A stretch of DNA of 64,000 nt from Desertibacillus haloalkaliphilus (GTDB lineage Bacteria > Bacillota > Bacilli > Bacillales > KJ1-10-99), in contig NZ_JAHPIV010000002.1 of assembly GCF_019039105.1 (NCBI RefSeq), forward strand, positions 186,001 through 250,000, in the 5' to 3' direction. Shown one piece after another: positions 38,912 through 47,148 of the stretch (positions are counted from its first letter, which is position 1; each line of letters begins with the position of its first letter). Made by a program: the position numbers and the translations under genes. The notes below the pieces were generated by a model that was not told the DNA's origin, made no database searches, and saw only the letters and a program-made list of their open reading frames with translations.

Positions 38912-39664
38912 ATGAGAGTAAAAGGGAAAGTAGCAGTTGTAACAGGTGGAGGCAGTGGCATTGGTTGTGCAACTTCACTTCGGCTAGCAGAGGAAGGGGC
39001 TGCAGTTGTTGTTGCAGATCTAAATGAAGAAGCTGCAGCAAACACAGCAGAAGTTATTAAAGAAGCAGGTGGGGACGCAACGTTTGTAAAAACCGATGTC
39101 ACAAACCCTGATGATGTCCAACAATTAATCAGCACCGCCACTCAGACGTATAAAGGGCTTGATATTCTTTTTAATAATGCTGGCATTTCCAATCAAGAAT
39201 TAAAGTTAACTGAGCTTTCGTTAGAAGAGTGGGATCAAGTCATTAATGTGAATTTAAAAGGTGTTTACTTAGGGATGAAGTATGCGATTCCTGAAATGGA
39301 AAAGCAAAACGGTGGTTCGATTATTAATACATCAAGTGTATTAGGGTTTAAAGGGAAAAAGTATCAAGCGCCATACAATGCTTCGAAAGCGGGGGTCGTT
39401 ACACTTACACAAAATGCAGCACTAGAATTTGGAACTAAAAACATTCGCGTGAATGCAATTGCCCCAGGTGTTATTGACACGCCAATTGTAGATGGGTGGC
39501 GAGAAAATGAGTGGAAGTGGGAGATTATATCAAAAGCAAATGCGCTTCGTAGACTTGGCAAGCCTGAGGAAGTCGCTAATGCGGTTTTATTTCTAGCATC
39601 GGATGAAGCCTCATTTATTACTGGTTCAACTTTGATGGTTGATGGCGGTGGATTGACCTTTTAA
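38912..39664 (+). CDS. SDR family oxidoreductase (2 of 3)
   Basis: A 250-residue classical SDR: TGGGSGIGC cofactor loop (12-20), NNAG, Ser in NTSSVLG, and YNASK. It ends VDGGGLTF. FabG-like proteins of this kind act on 3-hydroxyacyl or other secondary alcohol substrates with NAD(P). It lies 17 nt after the thiolase gene and probably is in the same transcript. The specific substrate cannot be read from sequence. Confidence 0.9.
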   Translation: MRVKGKVAVVTGGGSGIGCATSLRLAEEGAAVVVADLNEEAAANTAEVIKEAGGDATFVKTDVTNPDDVQQLISTATQTYKGLDILFNNAGISNQELKLTELSLEEWDQVINVNLKGVYLGMKYAIPEMEKQNGGSIINTSSVLGFKGKKYQAPYNASKAGVVTLTQNAALEFGTKNIRVNAIAPGVIDTPIVDGWRENEWKWEIISKANALRRLGKPEEVANAVLFLASDEASFITGSTLMVDGGGLTF

Positions 39665-39720
39665 TACGTTTACAGATAGCCATTCATTCTTTTGGTCCTA
39701 TCATTTTTGGAGGTGGGAGT

Positions 39721-41349
39721 TTGGAAAGTCAAAAACGGTGGTTGACATTATATCCTGAGCATATTGCTAAAGAAGTTGAAATTCCAGTTAAATCGATCCC
39801 ACAATTACTCAAGGACACAACCAAGAAATTTCCCGAGCAAACGGCTTTAACCTTTTTTGATGAACAAATAACTTATCAAGGGCTCTATAACACTGTCGAG
39901 AAGTTTGCTTCAGCTCTCCAACAGCATGAAATCAAGAAAGGTGATCGCGTTGCACTCATGTTGCCGAATTGCCCGCAATACGTGATTGCTTATTATGGTA
40001 CATTACGAGCAGGTGGAATTGTCACTCAAGTAAATCCAATGCTTGTTGAACGTGAGCTGGCTTATTTAATCAATGATTCAGGAGCGGAGACAATCGTTGT
40101 TTATGAAGCGTTATTACCACGGGTAATGGCAGTTCAATCTGAAATCAATCTAAAAAATATCATTGTTGTTCCAGTAGACCATACGTCATCTCAAGCCGAT
40201 GCTGGGGTAACGTTTACGGAATTTTTATCAACTGGAAACGTAACAGCCCAGACAACGTTGATCGATCCAGAAGAAGATGTGGCCGTCCTTCAATATACAG
40301 GAGGTACAACAGGAAGGTCAAAAGGTGCGATGTTGACACATCGCAATTTATTGGCAAACCTAACACAAACGTATGAATTTTTTAAAGATGACTTAAAAGT
40401 GGGTAAGGAAAAGATTCTTACCGTGATTCCGATGTTTCATGTTTTTGGAATGAGTTCGTGTATGAACTTAGCGGTTTATACAGGGTCAACGAGCATTATC
40501 TTACCACGGTTTGAGTTAGAAGAAGTACTAGAGACGATCAAGCGAGAACAACCAACGATTTTTCCTGGCGTTCCAACGATGTATGTTGCGATTACGAATC
40601 ATCCCGATGCGGAGAAATATCAGATTGATAGTATTCGTACATGTAATAGTGGTAGTGCACCGATGCCCGTCGAACTATTAAAAGAATTTGAACAAAAAAC
40701 GGGGGCGACGTTACTAGAAGGCTATGGATTATCGGAAACAGCTCCAACGACACATGTCAATCCAATTTTTGCTGAACGCAAGCCAGGCAGTGTTGGGATT
40801 GGGGTCCCTTCAACGGATTACCGGATTGTGGACATCGGATCTGGAGAAACGGATGTCCCTACCGGAGAATTAGGAGAGGTTGTCATTCGTGGTCCTCAAG
40901 TTATGAAAGGATACTGGAATATGCCTGAAGAGACAGCTCATACATTACGTGATGGTTGGCTTTATACGGGTGACATTGGCAAAGTCGATGAGGATGGTTA
41001 TTTGTATATCGTTGATCGAAAAAAAGATTTAATTATAGCTAGTGGCTACAATATTTATCCACGTGATGTTGAAGAGGTCTTGTATGAACACCCTGCAGTA
41101 AAAGAGGCTGTGGTAATCGGTGTTCCTGATCGTTATCGCGGGGAAACGGTAAAAGCCATCCTTGTTTTAAAAGACGGTCAATCAGCTAATGTAGACGAAC
41201 TCAAGTCGTATTGTGGACAACATTTAGCTGCTTATAAAGTACCTAAGATGATTGAATTTAGAGATGAACTACCTAAAACAAGTGTAGGAAAAATATTAAG
41301 AAGAACGTTGAGAGATGAGGTCAGAAACGGCAACAAAGGTTTGTCTTAA
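39721..41349 (+). CDS. Acyl-CoA ligase (AMP-forming), copy 1
   Basis: A 542-residue ANL-superfamily ligase. The ATP loop is YTGGTTGRSKGAM, other motifs are GYGLSETAP and WLYTGDIG, and the C-terminal catalytic lysine is in PKTSVGKILRR. It activates a carboxylic acid to its CoA thioester through an acyl-AMP. Annotation as long-chain fatty-acid CoA ligase is generic; chain length is unknown. The start is TTG, supported by GGAGGTGGGAG. A paralogue lies at 48256. Confidence 0.93.
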   Translation: MESQKRWLTLYPEHIAKEVEIPVKSIPQLLKDTTKKFPEQTALTFFDEQITYQGLYNTVEKFASALQQHEIKKGDRVALMLPNCPQYVIAYYGTLRAGGIVTQVNPMLVERELAYLINDSGAETIVVYEALLPRVMAVQSEINLKNIIVVPVDHTSSQADAGVTFTEFLSTGNVTAQTTLIDPEEDVAVLQYTGGTTGRSKGAMLTHRNLLANLTQTYEFFKDDLKVGKEKILTVIPMFHVFGMSSCMNLAVYTGSTSIILPRFELEEVLETIKREQPTIFPGVPTMYVAITNHPDAEKYQIDSIRTCNSGSAPMPVELLKEFEQKTGATLLEGYGLSETAPTTHVNPIFAERKPGSVGIGVPSTDYRIVDIGSGETDVPTGELGEVVIRGPQVMKGYWNMPEETAHTLRDGWLYTGDIGKVDEDGYLYIVDRKKDLIIASGYNIYPRDVEEVLYEHPAVKEAVVIGVPDRYRGETVKAILVLKDGQSANVDELKSYCGQHLAAYKVPKMIEFRDELPKTSVGKILRRTLRDEVRNGNKGLS

Positions 41350-41388
41350 TGCTCACTCCTAGAAAGATAACGAAGGAAAACAATGGTA

Positions 41389-41397
41389 TGCTATAAT
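41389..41397 (+). promoter_or_regulatory. Extended -10 promoter for the TetR gene
   Basis: TGCTATAAT, an extended -10 element, about 40 nt before GTG 41439. No good -35 is visible, which is usual for extended -10 promoters. Confidence 0.55.
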
Positions 41398-41438
41398 TGG
41401 TGAATATAGAATTATATAAGATTGTGAGGAACCTTATC

Positions 41439-42008
41439 GTGAAAGAAAAAATTATTGAACAGAGCATACGGTTGTTTGGGCAGAACGGATTTACAGAAAC
41501 ATCAATCCAAGATATTGTGAACTCGTTAGGAGTGACCAAAGGGACATTTTATTATTATTTTACGAGTAAAGAAGAATTATTAATGGAAATTCATCTCCGT
41601 TTTATTGAAGATATACTCACGAAACAAAAGCAGATCATTGAAGAGCCAACGAAAGATTGTAAAGCAAAATTACATGATATTGTTTATATGCTCATTCATA
41701 ATATAGAGTCCCAAGGACAAAGTGCGAGGATATTTTTCAGAGAAATCCAAAATTTATCAGAACATCATTTAGCACAAATATTTCCGAAACGTGATCAGTT
41801 TCGTGATCAATTACAAGAACTGTTATGTGAGGGGATCAAGCAAGGGGAATTTCGTAGTGATTTAAATGTAAAGGTTGTTTCGCTAGCGATATTAGGTGCT
41901 TGTAACTGGAGTTATCATTGGTTTCGACCAGATGGACCGTTACCTGATGTTGAAATTGCAAGCATTTACATTGATCTCTTTTTAAATGGTGTTGTAGAAA
42001 ATAATTAG
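41439..42008 (+). CDS. TetR/AcrR family transcriptional regulator
   Basis: A 189-residue regulator. The N-terminal helix-turn-helix reads IIEQSIRLFGQNGF, then TSIQDIVNSLGVTKGTFYYYF. The C-terminal ligand domain is about 130 residues, similar in layout to regulators of acyl-CoA-responsive fatty-acid catabolism. The frame opens at TTG 41397; GTG 41439 with GAGGAA upstream is preferred. Three 18-bp inverted repeats in the island (35446, 42044, 48220), one just after this gene, are its likely operators. The effector is probably a CoA thioester (inference). Confidence 0.9.
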   Translation: MKEKIIEQSIRLFGQNGFTETSIQDIVNSLGVTKGTFYYYFTSKEELLMEIHLRFIEDILTKQKQIIEEPTKDCKAKLHDIVYMLIHNIESQGQSARIFFREIQNLSEHHLAQIFPKRDQFRDQLQELLCEGIKQGEFRSDLNVKVVSLAILGACNWSYHWFRPDGPLPDVEIASIYIDLFLNGVVENN

Positions 42009-42043
42009 TTCATCTCCTTTCCTTTAGGGGATGTGTCATAAAC

Positions 42044-42061
42044 ATACTAACTAGTTAGTAT
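42044..42061 (+). promoter_or_regulatory. Putative TetR operator, site B (perfect palindrome)
   Basis: ATACTAACTAGTTAGTAT is a perfect 18-bp palindrome lying 36 nt after the TetR stop and 21 nt before the hydroxyacyl-CoA dehydrogenase start. It is the reference for the related sites at 35446 and 48220. Confidence 0.8.
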
Positions 42062-42081
42062 CTATGAAGGGGGAAGCAAAG

Positions 42082-42969
42082 ATGAAAGTGGAAGATATTA
42101 AGCAAATAACGGTTTTAGGGGCAGGTTCAATGGGGCATCAGATTGGAATGTTATCTGCTCTAGGTGGGTTTCAGACGATCATTCAAGATGTCCAAGAAGG
42201 AGCATTAGTAAAAGCAAAAGAAAGTCTCGAGTATCAAATGAATAAATGGGTGAAGAAAGGAAAAATCTCGGAGGAAGGCAAGCAAGAGGCTTTCAATCGC
42301 CTTTCATTTACTACAAGTTTAGAAGAAGCGGTCGTAAATACTGATTTTGTGATTGAAGCTGTTGTTGAGAAGCTGGATGTAAAACGAGAGGTATTTCAAA
42401 AGCTTGATCAACTAGCTCCTCCCCATGCGATATTGGCGACAAATAGTTCAACGATTGTTAATTCTAAAATTGCAGACGTCACGAATCGTCCGGAAAAAGT
42501 CTGTAACATGCACTTTTTCTTCCCACCGCTTGTCATGGATTGTGTAGAAGTTGTCAAAAGTGAGCATACGTCTGAAGAAACAGCACAATTAACGATGGAT
42601 GTATGTGAAAAAATGAATCGTACTGGTGTCCTACTAAATAAAGAAATTTCAGGGTTTGTTGCAAACCGAATTTTAGGAGCGTTAACAAGGGAAGCGGTAA
42701 AATTATATGAAGAAGGGTATGCGGAATTTGAAGATATTGATTTAATTTGTAAGAAAGCATTGAACCATCCGATTGGTCCATTCGCACTGATGGATTTGTC
42801 TGGAATTGATGTTGCATACTATGTCAATCAGCAACGCTACGCTGAGACGGGAGATCCAGCGGATAAACCAGCGACTTGTATTGAGGAGAAGGTAAAGGCA
42901 GGGACGCTCGGTCGAAAAACTGGTAAAGGTTGGTATGATTATTCAACAAAGTCAAAAGTCAAACAGTGA
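42082..42969 (+). CDS. 3-hydroxyacyl-CoA dehydrogenase
   Basis: A 295-residue NAD-dependent enzyme of the 3-hydroxybutyryl-CoA dehydrogenase family. The Rossmann loop is LGAGSMGHQIG, the adenine region holds VIEAVVEKLDVK, and the active site has NSSTI and MHFFFPP (His); the C-terminal helical domain ends KTGKGWYDYS. It oxidises L-3-hydroxyacyl-CoA to 3-oxoacyl-CoA for the thiolase. ATG 42064 is open, but ATG 42082 follows AAGGGGGAAG. The perfect operator is 21 nt upstream. Confidence 0.93.
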   Translation: MKVEDIKQITVLGAGSMGHQIGMLSALGGFQTIIQDVQEGALVKAKESLEYQMNKWVKKGKISEEGKQEAFNRLSFTTSLEEAVVNTDFVIEAVVEKLDVKREVFQKLDQLAPPHAILATNSSTIVNSKIADVTNRPEKVCNMHFFFPPLVMDCVEVVKSEHTSEETAQLTMDVCEKMNRTGVLLNKEISGFVANRILGALTREAVKLYEEGYAEFEDIDLICKKALNHPIGPFALMDLSGIDVAYYVNQQRYAETGDPADKPATCIEEKVKAGTLGRKTGKGWYDYSTKSKVKQ

Positions 42970-43041
42970 TGAACGTAGAGGAACGACAATATCTTTAAAC
43001 TGTAAAGGTTAGCCATTGCGTTTTGATGCTTTAGGGCTAAA

Positions 43042-43101
43042 GTGTGTAAAGGGAGGGGAACGATGATACTGCTTGAGCATCCCTCCTTTACACATCATTG
43101 A
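43042..43101 (+). promoter_or_regulatory. Leader hairpin with a 12-codon ORF before the thioesterase gene
   Basis: GTGTAAAGGGAGG (43044-43056) pairs with the CCCTCCTTTACAC arm (43081-43093): about 15 bp with one bulged G. The 5' arm contains a strong ribosome binding site (AAAGGGAGGGG), and a 12-codon ORF starts in the loop at ATG 43063 (MILLEHPSFTHH) and stops at 43101. The thioesterase ribosome binding site follows 16 nt later. Folding would hide the ORF's site. No T-run is present. Confidence 0.5.
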
Positions 43102-43129
43102 TTGGCGAGTGGATGGTGGGAGGAATAAG

Positions 43130-43522
43130 ATGATTCATGAAACAAAAGTAAATGTCAGAATGTGCGAGACTGATGCATTAGGTCATATAAGCAACATTAG
43201 TTATTTTATTTACCTAGAGCAAGCTAGAATTGAGCTTTTTCGAATGTTGGGTGCAAATACGACTTCGTGGGACTTTATTTTAGCATCAACGTCGTGTGAC
43301 TTTGTCCAACAAGGGTATTTTGAGCAAAGTATCGTAGTAAAAACAACGGTTAGTAAAATCGGTACGAAAAGTTTTACGATCGATCACGAGGTTGTTGATG
43401 CTAAATCAGAAACAGTAATTGCCCATGGTAAAGCTGTTGTTGTTTATTTCAACTTCGAGACTCAGGAGAGTGAACTGTTACCTGAAGACCTTAAAAAGAA
43501 ATTAAATGCATATATGTTTTAA
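43130..43522 (+). CDS. Hotdog-fold acyl-CoA thioesterase
   Basis: A 130-residue 4HBT-type thioesterase: RMCETDALGHISNISYFIYLEQAR is the conserved N-terminal segment with the catalytic Asp (ETDALGH) and long helix. It would hydrolyse an acyl-CoA to free acid and CoA, perhaps relieving CoA trapping. The frame is open to 43073 through the hairpin arm, but ATG 43130 with GGGAGGAAT is the clear start. Confidence 0.9.
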   Translation: MIHETKVNVRMCETDALGHISNISYFIYLEQARIELFRMLGANTTSWDFILASTSCDFVQQGYFEQSIVVKTTVSKIGTKSFTIDHEVVDAKSETVIAHGKAVVVYFNFETQESELLPEDLKKKLNAYMF

Positions 43523-43560
43523 CTTCATTTTTCTGAATTATCAGATTAGGGAGGGTGACC

Positions 43561-44628
43561 ATGACAGGAAAAGATACCATTCCAGTACGAAAAGGTGAGG
43601 AACTTGATGTCTCTTCATTAGAGCAATTTTTAAAAAATAATATTGTAGGATTGAGTGATGATCGGCTTGAAATTAGTCAATTTGCAGCTGGACATTCGAA
43701 CTTAACTTATGAGGTTAAAATTGGAGACTGGGAAGGGGTACTACGTCGCCCGCCACTAGGCCCGGTAGCTCCGAAGGCACATGATATGAACCGAGAATAC
43801 AAAATTTTACGTGAGGTTCACCCTCATTTCCAATTAGCACCGAAGCCGTTGGTCTATAGTGATGATCAATCGGTTATTGGGAGTCCGTTTTTTGTTATGG
43901 AGCGTCGGCGCGGTGTTGTCATCGATAAAAAGTTTCCCGAGGGTGTTGAAGTCACTCCTACACTTTGTAAAAAAATCTCTGAAACGATGGTGTCAACGCT
44001 TGTTGACCTTCATTCAATTGATTATAAGCAAACGAAGTTAACGGAGTTAAGTAAACCAGAGGGGTTTATCGAACGTCAGGTTCATGGATGGATCAAACGG
44101 TATGACCGCTCAAAAACCGATAACGTGCACGGCGTTGAACAATTAAAACAATGGTTAACCAATCATATCCCTCGTTCATCGTCTTCAAGTGTGATTCACT
44201 ATGATTTTAAGTTGAACAATGCGATGTTTGCAAAAAACGATCTCACGAAAATCGTCGGCTTGTTCGATTGGGAGATGACTACAGTAGGTGATCCACTTGC
44301 GGATTTAGGGGTGTTCTTGAGCTATTGGATTGAAAGGGAAGACCCAGAGCAGCTAAGAGTTGGATTTGATAAAGAACCGATTACGACTTTGCCAGGATTT
44401 ATGACTCGGCAAGAAATGATTGAGATGTATGCAAAGCAGAGTGGTCGTGATGTAGCCAACATTCATTTCTATTTAACATTTGCTTATTTTAAATTAGCAG
44501 TCATTGTCCAACAGATTTATTATCGCTATAGGAAGGGGCAGACAAACGACGAACGGTTTGCAACGCTTAATCGTAAGGTTGATAGCTTGATTAATCATGC
44601 ATTGTTTTTAACAGAGGTAGGGGAATAA
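43561..44628 (+). CDS. APH-fold phosphotransferase, ACAD10/11 kinase type
   Basis: A 355-residue kinase of the aminoglycoside/choline phosphotransferase fold. The catalytic loop is HYDFKLNN (H213, D215, N220) and the metal-binding Asp is in LFDWE (D236); an N-terminal GHSNLTYEV resembles the nucleotide loop. This subgroup includes the kinase part of human ACAD10/11 and Pseudomonas LvaA, which phosphorylate 4-hydroxyacyl-CoA. With an ACAD10/11-type dehydrogenase in the same island, that role is likely here. GTG 43555 is open; ATG 43561 follows AGGGAGGGTGA. The phosphatase gene starts 24 nt later. Confidence 0.9.
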   Translation: MTGKDTIPVRKGEELDVSSLEQFLKNNIVGLSDDRLEISQFAAGHSNLTYEVKIGDWEGVLRRPPLGPVAPKAHDMNREYKILREVHPHFQLAPKPLVYSDDQSVIGSPFFVMERRRGVVIDKKFPEGVEVTPTLCKKISETMVSTLVDLHSIDYKQTKLTELSKPEGFIERQVHGWIKRYDRSKTDNVHGVEQLKQWLTNHIPRSSSSSVIHYDFKLNNAMFAKNDLTKIVGLFDWEMTTVGDPLADLGVFLSYWIEREDPEQLRVGFDKEPITTLPGFMTRQEMIEMYAKQSGRDVANIHFYLTFAYFKLAVIVQQIYYRYRKGQTNDERFATLNRKVDSLINHALFLTEVGE

Positions 44629-44652
44629 ACACGAATGGTTGAGGTGTGTACG

Positions 44653-45417
44653 ATGGGGAAAATCCACCTTCTTTTTAAAAAAGAAGAGGTTGACGAGGGA
44701 CAAATGAAAGGGAAAGTGGCGGTTGTATTTGATGTTTTATTAGCCACGTCTACGATTACGACTGGATTGTATTATGGGGCAAAAGAAGTTGTGCCCGTTT
44801 TGGATCATCGGCATGCACAAGCAGAAGCAAAAGATCGTGACAAAAACAGCTATGTGCTCGTTGGTGAATATCGAGGGAAGACCATTGAAGGGTTTCTTGA
44901 TCCGACTCCGCTTACCTTAAGGGGGAAAGTAGAAGATAAGACGATGATCTTATCAACGACGAATGGGACGGTAGCAATCAATAAAGCAAGAGAAGCAACT
45001 AGAGTTTATATTGCAGCCATGATCAACGGAAAAAAAGTCGCTGAGAAGATCAATAGCGATCACCGAGATGATGAGATCATGATTATATGTTCAGGGTCCT
45101 CGGGGGAATTTTGTATCGAAGATTTTTATGGAGCTGGGTATTTCATTGACTGTATCCTTGCAAATCAGACGGCCGTATGGAAGCTGTCTGATGCTGCCCG
45201 TGCAGCGTATTATTTTTTTAAAGGTCAAGAGAACAATGGTGAAGACGTTTTGGGACACTCCCGTGTTGGTCAGATGCTATTAAGAAATAGCTTTGCTGAA
45301 GAAGTGAGCTATGTGGCTCGACAAGGAATCCTTTCCATCGTCCCTTATTTAAAAGATGAAGGGCATGTTGTCATAAAGGAGGAAAACGAATTTGATAGAT
45401 CAAGAGAAAAACATTAG
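44653..45417 (+). CDS. ComB-family (2-phosphosulfolactate phosphatase-like) phosphatase
   Basis: A 254-residue protein of the ComB phosphatase family: VVFDVLLATSTITTGLYYGA, STTNGTVAI, and CSGSSGEFCIEDFYGAGYF are the recognisable motifs. Archaeal ComB removes phosphate from 2-phosphosulfolactate in coenzyme M synthesis; that pathway is not expected here and no ComA neighbour is present. The position usually read DVLRAT has Leu instead of Arg, so substrate choice may differ. ATG 44653 with GAGGTGTG is preferred over ATG 44635. It overlaps the next SDR gene by 26 nt. Confidence 0.8.
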   Translation: MGKIHLLFKKEEVDEGQMKGKVAVVFDVLLATSTITTGLYYGAKEVVPVLDHRHAQAEAKDRDKNSYVLVGEYRGKTIEGFLDPTPLTLRGKVEDKTMILSTTNGTVAINKAREATRVYIAAMINGKKVAEKINSDHRDDEIMIICSGSSGEFCIEDFYGAGYFIDCILANQTAVWKLSDAARAAYYFFKGQENNGEDVLGHSRVGQMLLRNSFAEEVSYVARQGILSIVPYLKDEGHVVIKEENEFDRSREKH

Positions 45418-46183
45418 GTTTCAAGGGAAAATAGCACTTGTTACTGGGGCTGGAAGTGGTATTGGCGAATATACGGCTAAGCGTATTGCAAGTGAAGGGG
45501 CTACTGTGATTCTGGTTGGTAGAACGAAAGAAAAGCTGGACAGAGTTGCTGCAGATATCAATGAAACGACTACAGTAGGTTCGGCCGTTTCTTATGCAGC
45601 AGATGTGACAAGTGAAAAGGAAGTCGCATCATTAGCTCAATTTGTAAGGGATCAGTATGGGGACTTACACGTGCTGATTAACAATGCTGGTGGCTCAAAG
45701 CCGTCTGCTATTTTAGACATGTCAGAGCAAGAGTGGGATTGGGTGCAAGGTGTCAATCTAAAAAGTGTGTTTATCATTTCAAAACTACTAGCAAATGTGA
45801 TGATCGAAGGTGCAAAAACAGGAGATACTGACCGCGCCATCGTTAATGTTGCTTCGTTATCAGGCCATAAGGCAGGTGCGAAAATCCCTCATTATAGTTC
45901 AGCAAAAGCGGGTGTTATCAACTTTTCTAAGGCATTGGCTAATGAGTTGGCTCCGCAAGGAATCCGTGTCAATTCAGTTTCACCAGGGTTTGTTGAAACA
46001 CCGATGACTGAACGAGGCTTGCAAAACAGTCAATTTGAGGAGGCGATCAAGCGCAACACAGCGCTTAGACGAGTTGGTAACCCTGAAGAGATAGCTAATG
46101 TTATCGCTTTTGTTGGTTCGCATGAAGCAACCTATATGACTGGGTCGGATATTCTCGTAGATGGTGGTTGGTTAATCAACTAA
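45392..46183 (+). CDS. SDR family oxidoreductase (3 of 3)
   Basis: A 263-residue SDR: TGAGSGIGE cofactor loop (19-27), NNAGG, Ser in VASLSGHKAG, and YSSAK. It ends DILVDGGWLIN. The TTG start follows AAAGGAGG and overlaps the phosphatase gene, so the two are translationally coupled and probably work in the same step series. The substrate is unknown; a hydroxyacyl-CoA is the simplest guess in this context. Confidence 0.9.
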   Translation: MIDQEKNIRFQGKIALVTGAGSGIGEYTAKRIASEGATVILVGRTKEKLDRVAADINETTTVGSAVSYAADVTSEKEVASLAQFVRDQYGDLHVLINNAGGSKPSAILDMSEQEWDWVQGVNLKSVFIISKLLANVMIEGAKTGDTDRAIVNVASLSGHKAGAKIPHYSSAKAGVINFSKALANELAPQGIRVNSVSPGFVETPMTERGLQNSQFEEAIKRNTALRRVGNPEEIANVIAFVGSHEATYMTGSDILVDGGWLIN

Positions 46184-46207
46184 TTTTCTTATTAAAGGAG
46201 GATTCTA

Positions 46208-46987
46208 GTGGCAAATCAAGATTTGATTGTTCATGTTGAAAATAAGGTGATGTCGTTAACGTTAAATCGTCCAGAGGCTTTAAATGCATTTAGTCCAGAG
46301 ATGATCTCAGGACTGCAAGCTGCGATTGAAGATGCAAAAACCAACGAGGACGTTCGGGTTGTAGTTATTTCTGGCGCTGGTAGGTCATTTAGTGCGGGGG
46401 GTGATGTGAAAAACATGGGTGTCGCAGAACCTGTAGATGCTTATAATCATATCGGGAGGTTAAATGAGCTCATTCTAGCAATGAAAGAGTTAGAAAAGCC
46501 GATTATAGCTTCTGTTCATGGTTTTGCAGCTGGAGCAGGCTTTAATTTAGCATTAGCCACAGATCTCATTCTAGCAGCGGAAGAAAGTAAGTTCGTCTTA
46601 AGCTTCTCAAAAGTTGGGTTAATTTCAGATGGTGGAGGCCTGTATTTCTTACCTCGGTTAGTCGGGGTTCATCGCGCTAAGGAGTTGCTACTTAACGCAG
46701 ATCCGATTGACGCGAAGCGAGCGAAAGAATGGGGGATCGTCAATCAGCTTTATCCACAAGAACAACTGCAGGAAGAGACGATTCGTTATGCTACCCAATT
46801 GGCTCAAGGTCCAAGTAAGGCATTTGGTTTTATTAAGAAAATGACCGATCAAGCACTAACCTCAAATTTAGCTGAGATTCTTGAACAGGAGAGAATCACA
46901 CAAGCGATGATCGTCACGACAAAAGACCATAAGGAAGGTGTCCGTGCTTTCAAAGAAAAAAGAACGCCAAATTTCCAAGGCGAATAA
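46208..46987 (+). CDS. Enoyl-CoA hydratase/isomerase, PaaG-like
   Basis: A 259-residue crotonase-fold protein. Oxyanion-hole segments are SAGGDVKNMG and GFAAGAGFNLA. In the catalytic region FSKVGLISDGGG the usual hydratase Glu is absent, while D141 lies where PaaG-type isomerases have their catalytic Asp. I therefore expect an enoyl-CoA double-bond isomerase rather than a hydratase. The start is GTG with AGGAGG, 25 nt after the SDR gene. Confidence 0.88.
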   Translation: MANQDLIVHVENKVMSLTLNRPEALNAFSPEMISGLQAAIEDAKTNEDVRVVVISGAGRSFSAGGDVKNMGVAEPVDAYNHIGRLNELILAMKELEKPIIASVHGFAAGAGFNLALATDLILAAEESKFVLSFSKVGLISDGGGLYFLPRLVGVHRAKELLLNADPIDAKRAKEWGIVNQLYPQEQLQEETIRYATQLAQGPSKAFGFIKKMTDQALTSNLAEILEQERITQAMIVTTKDHKEGVRAFKEKRTPNFQGE

Positions 46988-47148
46988 GGTGACATTTTGT
47001 CAGACGTTACGAGGTAATCTTGACGAAAAAAATAGAAATAACACTAGTTTCGTTGCAAGAAAAGAAGTTTGCAAATGGAGCAGGATTCTTGTGACTCGTT
47101 AATGAAAGTAACAACCTGAACGTTTGAAGAAAGAGATGTGATGTGTAG

